Part shown: one piece after another, positions 55,184 through 62,207 of the stretch
Position numbering within the stretch: position 1 is the first letter of the stretch
Layout: each line of letters starts with the position of its first letter
Assembly: GCF_024022995.1 (NCBI RefSeq)
Contig: NZ_CP099582.1
Coordinates: 310,001 to 374,000, forward strand
Direction of reading: 5' to 3'
Source of the DNA: Thermococcus aggregans
GTDB lineage: Archaea > Methanobacteriota_B > Thermococci > Thermococcales > Thermococcaceae
DNA: 64,000 nucleotides
Program-made: the position numbers and the translations under genes
Notes under the pieces: model-generated
Databases searched by the model: none
What the model was told of the DNA's origin: nothing
Seen by the model: only the letters and a program-made list of their open reading frames with translations

Positions 55184-56345
55184 ACTCACTGCAAAATTTA
55201 AACTCAAGGAAACCCCTAAAGGATTAGATGACCTCTTTTCTGTTTACCGTGAAATAGTGAATTTTCTAATCTCATACGCTCACGAGAACAACATAACCAG
55301 CTTCTACAGGCTCAAAAAGGAAACCTACAAAAGCCTACGTGAAAGATACCCAGAACTACCGAGCCACTACATTTACACGGCTTGTCAGATGGCTACCGCA
55401 GTTTACAAAAGCTACAGGAAGAGAAAGAGGAAAGGAAAAGCTAATGGAAAGCCTGTTTTCAAAAAAGAAGTTGTCATGCTGGATGATCACTTGTTCAAAC
55501 TCAACCTTGAAAAGGGAGTAGTGAAAGTTTCCACTTCAAAAGGGAGAATACAGTTAGAGTTCCATCCAGCCAAGTATCACGAGAAATTCAGGGACTGGAA
55601 GGTTGGGCAGGCGTGGTTAGTCAGAACGCCGAAGGGTGTTTTCCTAAACGTTGTCTTCTCGAAAGAGGTTGAAGTTAGAGCGCCTAAAGCATTTGTTGGC
55701 ATTGACTTGAACGAGAACAATGTTACGCTCTCTCTTCCAAATGGGGAGTTCGTTCAAATCATCACGCACGAGCGGGAGATTAGGACGGGCTACTTCCTGA
55801 AGAGGAGAAAAATTCAGCGGAAGATTAGGAGTGGGAAGAAAAGAAAGGAACTTCTCGAAAAATACGGCGAAAGAGAAAGGAACAGGCTGAACGACCTTTA
55901 TCATAAGCTGGCAAACAAAATAGTGGAATTGGCTGAAAAATACGGTGGCATTGCTCTTGAGGATTTGACTGAGATTAGGGAGTCAATTAGGTATTCTGCC
56001 GTAATGAATGGCAGGCTTCACAGGTGGAGTTTTCGCAAACTCCAGTCAATCATTGAGTATAAGGCTAAACTGAAGGGTGTTATGGTCGTTTTCGTTAATC
56101 CCGCTCATACTTCTTCCCTGTGCCCGGTATGTGGGGGGAAGTTAAGCCCGAATGGGCACAGGGTCTTGAAGTGTTTGAACTGTGGTTTTGAAGCCGATAG
56201 GGACGTTGTTGGGAGTTGGAATATCTCTTTGAGGGCCCTGAAGATGTGGGGTGTAACCGTTCCCCCCGAAAGCCCTCCGATGAAGACGGGAGGAGGGAAG
56301 GTTATCCGCTACGATAGTTTCACATGTTTTAAAAGTAGCGGATAA
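55164..56345 (+). CDS. tnpB: TnpB RNA-guided endonuclease of the IS607 element
   Basis: The 393-aa protein has all RuvC parts: Asp in FVGIDLNENNVTLSL, Glu in IALEDLTEIRES and Asp in EADRDVVGSWNIS. The zinc finger CPVCGGKL and CLNCG lies between the last two. TnpB proteins cut DNA guided by an RNA from the element's right end. It overlaps tnpA by 20 bases. Its stop codon lies inside the right arm of the terminal hairpin. Catalytic residues are all present. Confidence 0.92.
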   Translation: MPSETIKLTAKFKLKETPKGLDDLFSVYREIVNFLISYAHENNITSFYRLKKETYKSLRERYPELPSHYIYTACQMATAVYKSYRKRKRKGKANGKPVFKKEVVMLDDHLFKLNLEKGVVKVSTSKGRIQLEFHPAKYHEKFRDWKVGQAWLVRTPKGVFLNVVFSKEVEVRAPKAFVGIDLNENNVTLSLPNGEFVQIITHEREIRTGYFLKRRKIQRKIRSGKKRKELLEKYGERERNRLNDLYHKLANKIVELAEKYGGIALEDLTEIRESIRYSAVMNGRLHRWSFRKLQSIIEYKAKLKGVMVVFVNPAHTSSLCPVCGGKLSPNGHRVLKCLNCGFEADRDVVGSWNISLRALKMWGVTVPPESPPMKTGGGKVIRYDSFTCFKSSG

Positions 56346-56347
56346 CC
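56300..56347 (+). repeat. Right-end inverted repeat of the IS607 element
   Basis: GGTTATCCGCTAC (56300-56312) and GTAGCGGATAACC (56335-56347) are perfect inverted copies separated by 22 bases. They end three bases from the right junction. The hairpin overlaps the last tnpB codons and is the likely 3' scaffold of the TnpB guide RNA, with guide sequence just outside the element. Confidence 0.7.
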
Positions 56348-56475
56348 AGAACGGTAAACATTGAGGAGATTAAAAAGGGGATCAGGCAGATTATTTTGAA
56401 ATGTCTTAAAGAAGAAGGATTGAGTGAAGAAGACCTCGAAAAAGTCAAGATAAACATCGAGCTGGTGGAAGAAGA

Positions 56476-56742
56476 ATAAAGGACTTAAAAGTTGAGGTTA
56501 TTCTTCCAAGTAAGGTAAAGAAAAGAAGAATCAGTAAGGAGATAAAGGAATATATTGAAGCGGTCAAAGCTGCGGAGAAGCTGAACGAACTCCTCGATGA
56601 GGTGGATTTGGATGAAATCGAAAAGGAAGACGAGGAATTCAGAAAAAAGTTTAAGCTCACGTGGAGGGGAGCTTTAGGCGAGCTAAGGAGCAAGTACTCC
56701 TCAGTGGAGCTTCAGCACAAGGCCCTTGAATGGTTGGATTAA
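56476..56742 (+). CDS. Antitoxin-like protein with ATA in the start position
   Basis: An open frame of 88 codons (KDLKVEVILPSKVKKRRISK, then EIKEYIEAVKAAEKLNELLD, ending ALEWLD) has no ATG, GTG or TTG start. ATA at 56476 lies seven bases after GGTGG and overlaps the previous stop as ATAA, exactly where an ATGA coupling would be expected. This suggests a mutated or unusual start. The sequence fits an RHH/VapB-type antitoxin. No toxin follows. Confidence 0.5.
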   Translation: MKDLKVEVILPSKVKKRRISKEIKEYIEAVKAAEKLNELLDEVDLDEIEKEDEEFRKKFKLTWRGALGELRSKYSSVELQHKALEWLD

Positions 56743-56826
56743 TATCCTGCCTCGATTCTCTACCCCCAACCATTTTGGCCGAGAGATTTAAATGGAAGTG
56801 CCCTAAAACATGTAATGGTGAGAAGA

Positions 56827-57033
56827 ATGCCAATCATCGTTGAAGCTGTTTATGAGAATGGGGTCCTCAAGCCCTTAAAGAAACTAAAGCTGAAAGACGG
56901 TCAAAAAGTCAGGATCAAAGTTGAGTTGGATGTATCCAAGTATTACGGACTCGAAAGAATTAAAAGAACTTGGAGGAGAGACCCAATTTTCTTAAAAGGT
57001 GATAACAATGCCCTTCGAGTTCAAGAGGCTTGA
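56827..57033 (+). CDS. Orphan DUF104 antitoxin
   Basis: This 68-aa protein begins MPIIVEAVYENGVLKPLKKL, the DUF104 pattern, followed by LKLKDGQKVRIKVEL. The ATG at 56827 has GGTGAG. The C-terminus (FLKGDNNALRVQEA) runs 26 bases into rfbC in another frame, so the natural tail and the PIN partner were probably lost when rfbC was joined here. Confidence 0.72.
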   Translation: MPIIVEAVYENGVLKPLKKLKLKDGQKVRIKVELDVSKYYGLERIKRTWRRDPIFLKGDNNALRVQEA

Positions 57034-57565
57034 GATTCCCGATGTTATTTTAATCAAGCCAAAGGTCTTCGAAGACGAGAGGGGCTTCTTCATGGAAACT
57101 TACAAAAAGCCCGATTTTGAAAGGGCTGGCATAAAGGGGGACTTTATTCAGGACAACCACTCAAAGTCCAAGTATGGTGTTCTTAGAGGTTTGCACTTCC
57201 AGCGCGAGCCTTATGCTCAAGCAAAGATCGTGAGATGCATTAGGGGAGTAATCTACGATGTTGCCGTTGATTTGAGGAAGGATTCGCCAACTTTTGGCAA
57301 ATACGTTGGCGTTATCCTTTCCGAGCACAACAAGTGGCAACTCTACATCCCTAGGGGCTTTGCCCACGGCTTCGTGGTGTTAAGTGACGTTGCGGAGGTC
57401 GTTTACAAGGTCGATAACGTTTATGCTCCCGAGTATGAGGGAGGCATAATATGGAATGACCCAGATATAGGTATAGACTGGCCCATTGACGAGCCGATAG
57501 TTTCAGAGAAGGATAGGAAGTGGCCGACGTTAAAGGAGCTTATTGAGAGAGGAGAGGTGTTTTGA
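57008..57565 (+). CDS. rfbC: dTDP-4-dehydrorhamnose 3,5-epimerase
   Basis: The 185-aa cupin enzyme has FEDERGFFMETYKKPDF, QDNHSKSKYGVLRGLHFQ (catalytic His), VDLRKDSPTFGKYVGV and PRGFAHGFVVLSD. It epimerises C3 and C5 of dTDP-4-keto-6-deoxyglucose. The ATG at 57008 has AAGGTGAT; the GTG at 56999 is within that site. It lies between antitoxin genes. Confidence 0.94.
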   Translation: MPFEFKRLEIPDVILIKPKVFEDERGFFMETYKKPDFERAGIKGDFIQDNHSKSKYGVLRGLHFQREPYAQAKIVRCIRGVIYDVAVDLRKDSPTFGKYVGVILSEHNKWQLYIPRGFAHGFVVLSDVAEVVYKVDNVYAPEYEGGIIWNDPDIGIDWPIDEPIVSEKDRKWPTLKELIERGEVF

Positions 57566-57616
57566 ATACGAAACGTTTATATTTTTGTAATACGATAATG
57601 TATTCGGGTGTTGTTT

Positions 57617-57838
57617 ATGGAGGTTGTCAGCTTCCGGATTCCCCCCGAACTTAAGAGGAAGATGAAAAAGGTTGACATTAACTGGAGTGAGGAGGTTAGA
57701 AAATTCATTGAAGCCAAAGTTAAAGAATACATGAGAGAGAAGGCATTAGAGGAAATTGATGCGATGCTCGCAAGCTTGCCGGAAGCTGAAAGGGGAACTG
57801 CAAAAAAGTACGTGAGGGATGACCGTGATAGCAATTGA
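57617..57838 (+). CDS. vapB: VapB-type antitoxin (pair A)
   Basis: A 73-aa RHH-type antitoxin: MEVVSFRIPPELKRKMKKVD, INWSEEVRKFIEAKVKEY, ending RGTAKKYVRDDRDSN. It is clearly related to the antitoxin at 59676 (same ends RDDRDS/REDRDS). A TATA-like TTTATATTT lies near 57570-57578. The ATG at 57617 follows GGTGTTG. It overlaps its toxin gene. Confidence 0.86.
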   Translation: MEVVSFRIPPELKRKMKKVDINWSEEVRKFIEAKVKEYMREKALEEIDAMLASLPEAERGTAKKYVRDDRDSN

Positions 57839-58229
57839 CGCATCTTCCCTCGCCAAGTACATCCTGAGGGAGAAGAACTGGAAGGAGGTTAGAGGGTATC
57901 TCCTGAATGACCCGCATTCCCTGACACTGGCTTTGGCTGAGGTTTCAAACGCCATCTGGAAGCACCATGTGCTCTACGGAGTAGTATCGGACAAAGAAGC
58001 TGAAATAATGTTCAAAGCCCTGAAAAGGCTTAAAGAGGACGTTGTAATTTTTGAGCCGTTTGAGAGCTACCTTGAGGATGCTATGAGGATATCAATTAAG
58101 GAGAGAATTCCAATTTACGATGCACTTTACCTATCTCAGGCGAAGAAGTACGACAGCCTTTTAACGAGCGATGAAAGGCAGTGGGAAATTGCAAAAAAGC
58201 TTGGAATCAAAGCGGAGTACGTTGGATAG
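57825..58229 (+). CDS. vapC: VapC-type PIN toxin (pair A)
   Basis: The 134-aa PIN domain begins (V)IAIDASSLAKYILREKNW and ends AKKLGIKAEYVG. Acidic sites lie in LALAEVSNAIWK, IPIYDALYLSQA and SLLTSDERQ. The GTG at 57825 follows GAGGGATGACC, the same arrangement as in pair B; an ATG at 57819 is possible. Frame intact. Confidence 0.86.
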   Translation: MIAIDASSLAKYILREKNWKEVRGYLLNDPHSLTLALAEVSNAIWKHHVLYGVVSDKEAEIMFKALKRLKEDVVIFEPFESYLEDAMRISIKERIPIYDALYLSQAKKYDSLLTSDERQWEIAKKLGIKAEYVG

Positions 58230-58253
58230 TGTATTTTAAGGATAGTGAAAAAC

Positions 58254-58452
58254 ATGGGCAAAATTATAATCACGATTGATGTCCCAGACGGCATGGAGGA
58301 CGTCGTTAAGTCCCTCTTGGAGAAGGAGGCAAAGTTGATTAATGAAAAGGCTTTCAAGAGCCGATTTCAGGAAGACGTTTGGGATTTTAAAGGGAAAGAG
58401 GAAAAGCATCGGTGAGATTGAGGCTGATATTTATGAGGAGTGGGAAGTTTAG
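58254..58452 (+). pseudogene. Frameshifted VapB-like antitoxin
   Basis: The frame MGKIIITIDVPDGMEDVVKS runs to a stop at 58415, but its natural continuation LKGKRKSIGEIEADIYEEWE is in the next frame and ends at 58452. A one-base shift around 58378-58392 joins them as ILKGKRKS, a typical antitoxin tail. No toxin follows. Confidence 0.55.
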
Positions 58453-58541
58453 GTCTTCATAAACAGTAATGCACGCTCCTCCGTACTCCACAACCTTTTT
58501 ATCTTTCTACATCTAAAGAAAATTAAGAGGAGAGAATTCCC

Positions 58542-58688
58542 ATGGCAGAGACTAAGATTAGATGTCCAAAATGGGCCCTTTTTGAGAGGGCCAAGCAAGA
58601 GGTCGGACTAACTGAGGAAGATTTGGAGGTACTGGAGAGAATAAAGGAAAAGACATGGAAGGAAAGAAAGAAAAAATACGGATTGTGA
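58542..58688 (+). CDS. Small VapB-like antitoxin
   Basis: A 48-aa protein: MAETKIRCPKWALFERAKQE, then VGLTEEDLEVLERIKEK, with a basic end KERKKKYGL. AGAGGAGAG precedes the ATG. It overlaps the start of a PIN remnant, so it is an antitoxin by context. The toxin is reduced to 18 codons. Confidence 0.6.
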   Translation: MAETKIRCPKWALFERAKQEVGLTEEDLEVLERIKEKTWKERKKKYGL

Positions 58689-58711
58689 TTGATACCAATA
58701 CTCTGAAATAA
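58655..58711 (+). pseudogene. Truncated PIN toxin remnant
   Basis: An 18-codon frame reads MEGKKEKIRIVIDTNTLK and stops. RIVIDTNTL is the usual first strand of PIN toxins, with the first catalytic Asp. Everything after is missing; 24 bases later rfbD begins. This marks a recombination junction. Confidence 0.6.
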
Positions 58712-58735
58712 ATGGTTACTACTTGGTGGTTTACC

Positions 58736-59632
58736 ATGAGAGTGGCTATAATCGGGGCGAACGGACAGCTAGGAAGTGATTTGGTTGAAGTCTTTGGGAA
58801 GGACTCTTCCTTTGAAGTTATTCCATTAACTCATGCCGACCTTGACGTTACCGTTCCCGAGACTTTAAAGATTTTGAAGGAGCTCAAGCCAGATGTTATA
58901 ATTAACACGGCAGCTTATGTTAGGGTTGACGATGCTGAGCTCTACCCTGAGAAGGCATTTCAAGTTAATGCCATAGGAGCCTTGAACGTTGCGAGGGTTG
59001 CGAGCGAAATAGATGCAGTTAATGTTTACATCAGCACGGATTATGTTTTTGACGGAAGCAAAGGAGAACCCTACACCGAGGAAGATGTACCAAACCCAAT
59101 AAATGTTTACGGCTTGAGCAAGTGCGCTGGTGAAATTTTTACGAAGAATTACTACAAAAAGCACTACATCGTTAGAGTTGCAAGTCTTTACGGAAAGGCC
59201 GGGGCGAGCGGGAAGGGCGGAAACTTCGTCGAGTTCATGATTCAAAAGGCCAAGAGAGGAGAAGAGATTAGAGTAGTGGATGACCAATTCATGAGCCCGA
59301 CCTACACGAAGGACGTTGCAAGGACTTTGAAGAAGTTTTTGGAGTTGAGGCCGGAGTTTGGCGTCTACCACATGGTGAACGAAGGCTTCTGCTCGTGGTA
59401 CGAATTCACAAAGGCGATATTTGAGATTCTAGGGTGGGATGTTGAGGTTAAGCCGATAAAGTCAAGCGAGCTCAAAAGATTAGCGAAGAGGCCGAGGTTT
59501 TCGGCGTTGAAGAATAAGAGGCTTGAAGAGCTCGGCTTAAAGATGAGGCCTTGGAAAGAGGCTTTGGAGGAATATTTGAAGGAGCACAATTCCCAAAGTG
59601 TAAGATATAAAAAGAAAAGTAAGCATGCATAA
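58736..59632 (+). CDS. rfbD: dTDP-4-dehydrorhamnose reductase
   Basis: The 298-aa short-chain reductase has VAIIGANGQLGSDLVEVF, NTAAYVRVDDAE, YISTDYVFDGSKG and NVYGLSKCAGE (Tyr-Lys pair). It completes dTDP-L-rhamnose. The ATG at 58736 has GGTGG upstream. It lies 1.2 kb after rfbC, separated by toxin-antitoxin modules. The basic tail YKKKSKHA is slightly unusual. Confidence 0.93.
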   Translation: MRVAIIGANGQLGSDLVEVFGKDSSFEVIPLTHADLDVTVPETLKILKELKPDVIINTAAYVRVDDAELYPEKAFQVNAIGALNVARVASEIDAVNVYISTDYVFDGSKGEPYTEEDVPNPINVYGLSKCAGEIFTKNYYKKHYIVRVASLYGKAGASGKGGNFVEFMIQKAKRGEEIRVVDDQFMSPTYTKDVARTLKKFLELRPEFGVYHMVNEGFCSWYEFTKAIFEILGWDVEVKPIKSSELKRLAKRPRFSALKNKRLEELGLKMRPWKEALEEYLKEHNSQSVRYKKKSKHA

Positions 59633-59675
59633 TGTTTATATATCTGCACTACAAATATCTCCTTAGGTGAATTAC

Positions 59676-59906
59676 ATGGGAAATGTTATTAGTATTCGCG
59701 TACCGCCGGAAATTAAGCATGAAATGGATAAGTTAAAAGGTGAGATCAACTGGAGCAAGGAGATTAGGGAATTCATAAAAAAGAGGATTAAAGAATACAA
59801 AAAGAGAAAAGCCCTCCAAGAGGTTATAGCTTACATCCAAACCTTGCCCGAGGCACCAAAAGGAACGGCACAAAAGTTGGTGAGGGAGGATCGTGATAGT
59901 CATTGA
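59676..59906 (+). CDS. vapB: VapB-type antitoxin (pair B)
   Basis: The 76-aa protein MGNVISIRVPPEIKHEMDKL, INWSKEIREFIKKRIKEY, ends KGTAQKLVREDRDSH. It is a paralogue of the antitoxin at 57617. AGGTGAATTAC precedes the ATG and TTTATATAT near 59635-59643 is its TATA. It overlaps the toxin gene by 14 bases. Confidence 0.88.
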   Translation: MGNVISIRVPPEIKHEMDKLKGEINWSKEIREFIKKRIKEYKKRKALQEVIAYIQTLPEAPKGTAQKLVREDRDSH

Positions 59907-60309
59907 CTCCTCAGCTTTTTCAAAGTTTTTATTAAAGGAAGAGAACTGGGAAAAAGTAATCCCTTACTTAGATCCCTGCTTAGAGCCACATGCCGTAGAT
60001 ATGTTGATCATTGAGACGACGAATGTGATATGGAAGTACATGAAAAAGTACAGGCTAATAACGAGAGAACAAGCCATAGGACTTTACGAGCAGATGAGAA
60101 AACTCATAGAAGAGGAAGTGGTAATATTAGAGCCAAGTGAGAAATATTTACGGGAAGCTTTGGAAATTGCCGTAGGTTATGACATTCCCATTTATGACAG
60201 CTTATTTTTAGCACAGGCAAGAAATTTAAAGGCTAAACTGATTACAAGTGATAAAAGACAAAGGGATGTGGCGAGAGAAATTGGGCTGGGAATAGTGTAC
60301 ATAGAATAA
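59893..60309 (+). CDS. vapC: VapC-type PIN toxin (pair B)
   Basis: The 138-aa PIN protein begins MIVIDSSAFSKFLLKEENW and has IIETTNVIWKYM, IPIYDSLFLAQA and LITSDKRQRDVA as the acidic sites. The GTG start follows GAGGGAGGATC. It is a paralogue of the toxin at 57825; the two pairs flank rfbD. Frame intact. Confidence 0.88.
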   Translation: MIVIDSSAFSKFLLKEENWEKVIPYLDPCLEPHAVDMLIIETTNVIWKYMKKYRLITREQAIGLYEQMRKLIEEEVVILEPSEKYLREALEIAVGYDIPIYDSLFLAQARNLKAKLITSDKRQRDVAREIGLGIVYIE

Positions 60310-60348
60310 CCTACATAACCTTAGTATTATTGTAATTTGGTGGGTTTT

Positions 60349-60618
60349 ATGGAAGTCGTGATTTCCAAGAAAGATCTCAAAACTTACGAAAAGCTGAAGC
60401 TTATATCCGAGATTGCTCCAATTAGAGAGAGAATCAAAATGTTTGAACGCAAATATAACTGTTCATTAGAGGAGTTTGAAAAAAGACTCAAAGAAGAAGA
60501 GGAAGACTTTGAGGCTTGGGATGATTATATTGAGTGGAGGGCATATGTTAAAACATTTAAGGAACTAAAGAAAAAGCTGAAGGAGATTGAGGATGCTCAG
60601 GGAGTTAGAATCGCTTGA
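60349..60618 (+). CDS. Antitoxin of a TumE/DUF6516-type pair
   Basis: An 89-aa helical protein, MEVVISKKDLKTYEKLKLIS, with KYNCSLEEFEKRLKEEEEDF and WDDYIEWRAYVKTFKELKKK. This form is typical of antitoxins preceding DUF6516 toxins. GGTGGG precedes the ATG. It overlaps the decayed toxin by 26 bases. Family naming is from memory. Confidence 0.65.
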   Translation: MEVVISKKDLKTYEKLKLISEIAPIRERIKMFERKYNCSLEEFEKRLKEEEEDFEAWDDYIEWRAYVKTFKELKKKLKEIEDAQGVRIA

Positions 60619-60750
60619 AAAGAGCAGAATAGTTGCTAAGTTTTTCTTCACCATAAGCACACTGATAGACATGAAATAACACTTGAAGATGTTCTCAGGG
60701 TAATAGAAAACGAAATTAGGGAAAGAGATGCAAAAAAGGTAATCTCATGA
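60593..60750 (+). pseudogene. TumE/DUF6516-like toxin with internal deletion
   Basis: The frame MLRELESLEKSRIVAKFFF goes out of register; another frame then gives HHKHTDRHEITLEDVLRVIE to a stop at 60750. The ends match what is expected of a DUF6516 toxin, while the middle of about 50-60 residues is missing. Confidence 0.55.
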
Positions 60751-60803
60751 GTGAGCGGCAGAAGATCGCTAGAGGGACGGGGATTGTCTTTGCCGGACGG
60801 TAA
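60747..60803 (+). pseudogene. Truncated flippase start (copy 1)
   Basis: Eighteen codons, MSERQKIARGTGIVFAGR, then stop. RQKIARGTGIVFAG is the N-terminus expected of a Thermococcales polysaccharide flippase. The same start occurs at 62083 and partly at 63537. The rest of the gene is missing here. Confidence 0.5.
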
Positions 60804-60845
60804 TTTCGATGTTTTTCGATTGCCCAAACGAAAGACTTATGAACA

Positions 60846-60873
60846 ATACCCCCCGAACCAGTTCGGGGGGTAT
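60846..60873 (+). promoter_or_regulatory. Hairpin covering the ATPase ribosome binding site
   Basis: ATACCCCCCGAAC, two bases, GTTCGGGGGGTAT: a perfect 13-bp inverted repeat. The GGGGGG in its right arm (60865-60870) is the only ribosome-binding candidate for the ATG at 60878. If folded in mRNA it would hide the site. It could also be a DNA operator. Confidence 0.5.
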
Positions 60874-60877
60874 CAGA

Positions 60878-61969
60878 ATGGCACACAAGATGGAGAGGGG
60901 CATATCATTTTTCGACCAGAGACCCAGGAAAGATAAAAGCCGGCTGTTTGGACGTTCTGAGGAGCTTAACAGGTTGGTAAACGCTCTTCATGCCAAAAGC
61001 TGGGTGGCGATTCTCGGGCCAAGAATGGCAGGAAAAACAAGCCTTGCACTGGCTGGTGCCAACTCCTTTGCGGGGGAAATGAAATACAGGGTAATTTTTG
61101 TTGACCTGAGGAACACTGAAGCCTCCCGCCAGGCTACGGAGAAGATACTGGGCAGACTGCCAAAATCAATTCTTGAAACACTCACCAAGTATATTGCCGA
61201 GGTTTCTCTTTCCGCCGGGGGCACAGGTGGCGGTGTAAGGCTCAGAGAAAATGCTGCTGCTAAAAATGCGCTGGAGGATGCTCTTTTTTCATTGAAGAAC
61301 ACAATACTAATACTCGATGAAGTCCAGAATGTGAAACAGGGTGTGGACAGCTTTCTAAAAGCCCTGGCTACTGCATTTAATGAAAATGATTCCTTGCTGG
61401 TAATATTTACGGGCTCCTACGCGGGTGTCGTCAAAAAGCTGTTCGAGGCCACTCACAGGGACAGTTTTTATGGAAGGCCACCGATTGAAATACTCCTCCC
61501 CCCTTGGCCTGAATGGGTTGCGGCGGAGTTTTTGAGAAAGGGTTTCGAGAAGTGTGGCGTGGATTTCACCCAAAGGGAGATTCAAGACGCACTCTGGAGA
61601 CTTGGGACACTGCCCGGCTGGTTAAACCTTTATGGACTCAGGCGATGCCTCGGGGCATCTCATGAAGAAGCAGTGCAGAGGGTATTTGAGAAAGCTGTGA
61701 ATGAGGCGCTGAGGGAGCTAGAGCACTTCCTGGAGGGAAGGAGCCCGAAGGCAAGGGAGGTAATTAAGAGGTTAACCTACGGTGCCACCTGGGGGGAGCT
61801 GGAAAAAACTGGAATCTCAAAAGACACCCTCAGCAGGCTTCTGGAGGCCCTCACAGGTGAGCTGTTCGCAGTGGTCAAGGACGACATAGGGGTCTACAGG
61901 TTTTCAGATCCTATCTACAGGTACGCTGCGGAGAGACTGCCCCTCCATCTTAAAACCAAAAAGTTATAG
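60878..61969 (+). CDS. AAA ATPase of archaeal ATPase_2 type
   Basis: The 363-aa product from the ATG at 60878 has FGRSEELNRLVNAL, Walker A GPRMAGKTSLAL, Walker B TILILDEVQNV and sensor TGSYAGVVKKLF, then a C-terminal winged-helix region (TYGATWGELEKTGISKDTL). It is GC-richer than nearby genes. Its 3' end begins a 50-bp sequence repeated at 63608. Function unknown; such ATPases are common in archaeal accessory regions. Confidence 0.82.
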   Translation: MAHKMERGISFFDQRPRKDKSRLFGRSEELNRLVNALHAKSWVAILGPRMAGKTSLALAGANSFAGEMKYRVIFVDLRNTEASRQATEKILGRLPKSILETLTKYIAEVSLSAGGTGGGVRLRENAAAKNALEDALFSLKNTILILDEVQNVKQGVDSFLKALATAFNENDSLLVIFTGSYAGVVKKLFEATHRDSFYGRPPIEILLPPWPEWVAAEFLRKGFEKCGVDFTQREIQDALWRLGTLPGWLNLYGLRRCLGASHEEAVQRVFEKAVNEALRELEHFLEGRSPKAREVIKRLTYGATWGELEKTGISKDTLSRLLEALTGELFAVVKDDIGVYRFSDPIYRYAAERLPLHLKTKKL

Positions 61970-62009
61970 ACAAAACAGCAGTTATGAGTGAATGGAGGAC
62001 GTGTCTATG
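61960..62009 (+). repeat. 50-bp direct repeat, copy 1
   Basis: This stretch includes the ATPase stop and GAGTGAATGGAGG. It matches 63608-63657 at 47 of 50 positions. In copy 2 the repeat ends in the start codon of the AlbA_2-type gene; here the ATG is followed at once by a stop (GGA TAA). Confidence 0.75.
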
Positions 62010-62082
62010 GGATAAAGTATGTGATTCAAATGATGCAAAAATGAAGCAAGAATGATGCAAAAGATGCAAAAAGGTGAACCTC

Positions 62083-62190
62083 ATGAGCGAGGCAAGCCAG
62101 GCTTTACAGAAGATTGCTAGAGGAACGGGGATTGTCTTTGCTGAATTTATTTTAGTGTATCATTTGTATCCTAAACTTTATAAAGTATAG
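62083..62190 (+). pseudogene. Truncated flippase start (copy 2)
   Basis: Thirty-five codons begin MSEASQALQKIARGTGIVFA behind AGGTGAACC, then turn into unrelated sequence (EFILVYHLYPKLYKV). Copy 1 diverges at the same point, after GTCTTTGC. The remainder of the flippase is absent. Confidence 0.55.
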
Positions 62191-62206
62191 CATACAAAGG
62201 ATACAA
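62164..62206 (+). promoter_or_regulatory. Promoter and operator of the AbiE-like pair
   Basis: TTGTATCC (62164-62171) and GGATACAA (62199-62206) are perfect inverted copies flanking the TATA box CTTTATAAAG (about 62174-62184). The second arm ends next to the ATG at 62208. A repressor bound here would block the TATA, consistent with self-regulation by the wHTH protein encoded first. Confidence 0.6.
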
Positions 62207-62207
62207 T

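Larger units (their letters stand above)
54515..56350 (+). mobile_element. IS607-family insertion sequence with tnpA and tnpB
   Basis: An element of about 1.84 kb inserted in a small gene. It encodes a serine recombinase with N-terminal MerR-like helix-turn-helix and a TnpB, the IS607 pair. No target duplication is seen; AGA is shared by both junctions (54513-54515 and 56349-56351), as expected for serine recombinase exchange at a short core. A TATA-like ATTTAAATA at 54532-54540 drives tnpA. The right end carries a 13-bp inverted repeat. Exact ends are uncertain by two or three bases. Confidence 0.82.
54453..56479 (+). pseudogene. Small gene split by the IS607-type element
   Basis: The left part (54453-54515) reads MRSKYKKIEFEFKLPDGLFN plus Arg, behind GGAGTGG. 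The right part (56351-56479) reads TVNIEEIKKGIRQIILKCLK and continues to an ending LVEEE. Joining AATAG to AACGG removes the element exactly and keeps frame, giving a protein of about 64 aa. It would be the first gene of a two-gene unit with the RHH-like frame at 56476. Probably an antitoxin-type or small unknown protein. Confidence 0.65.
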
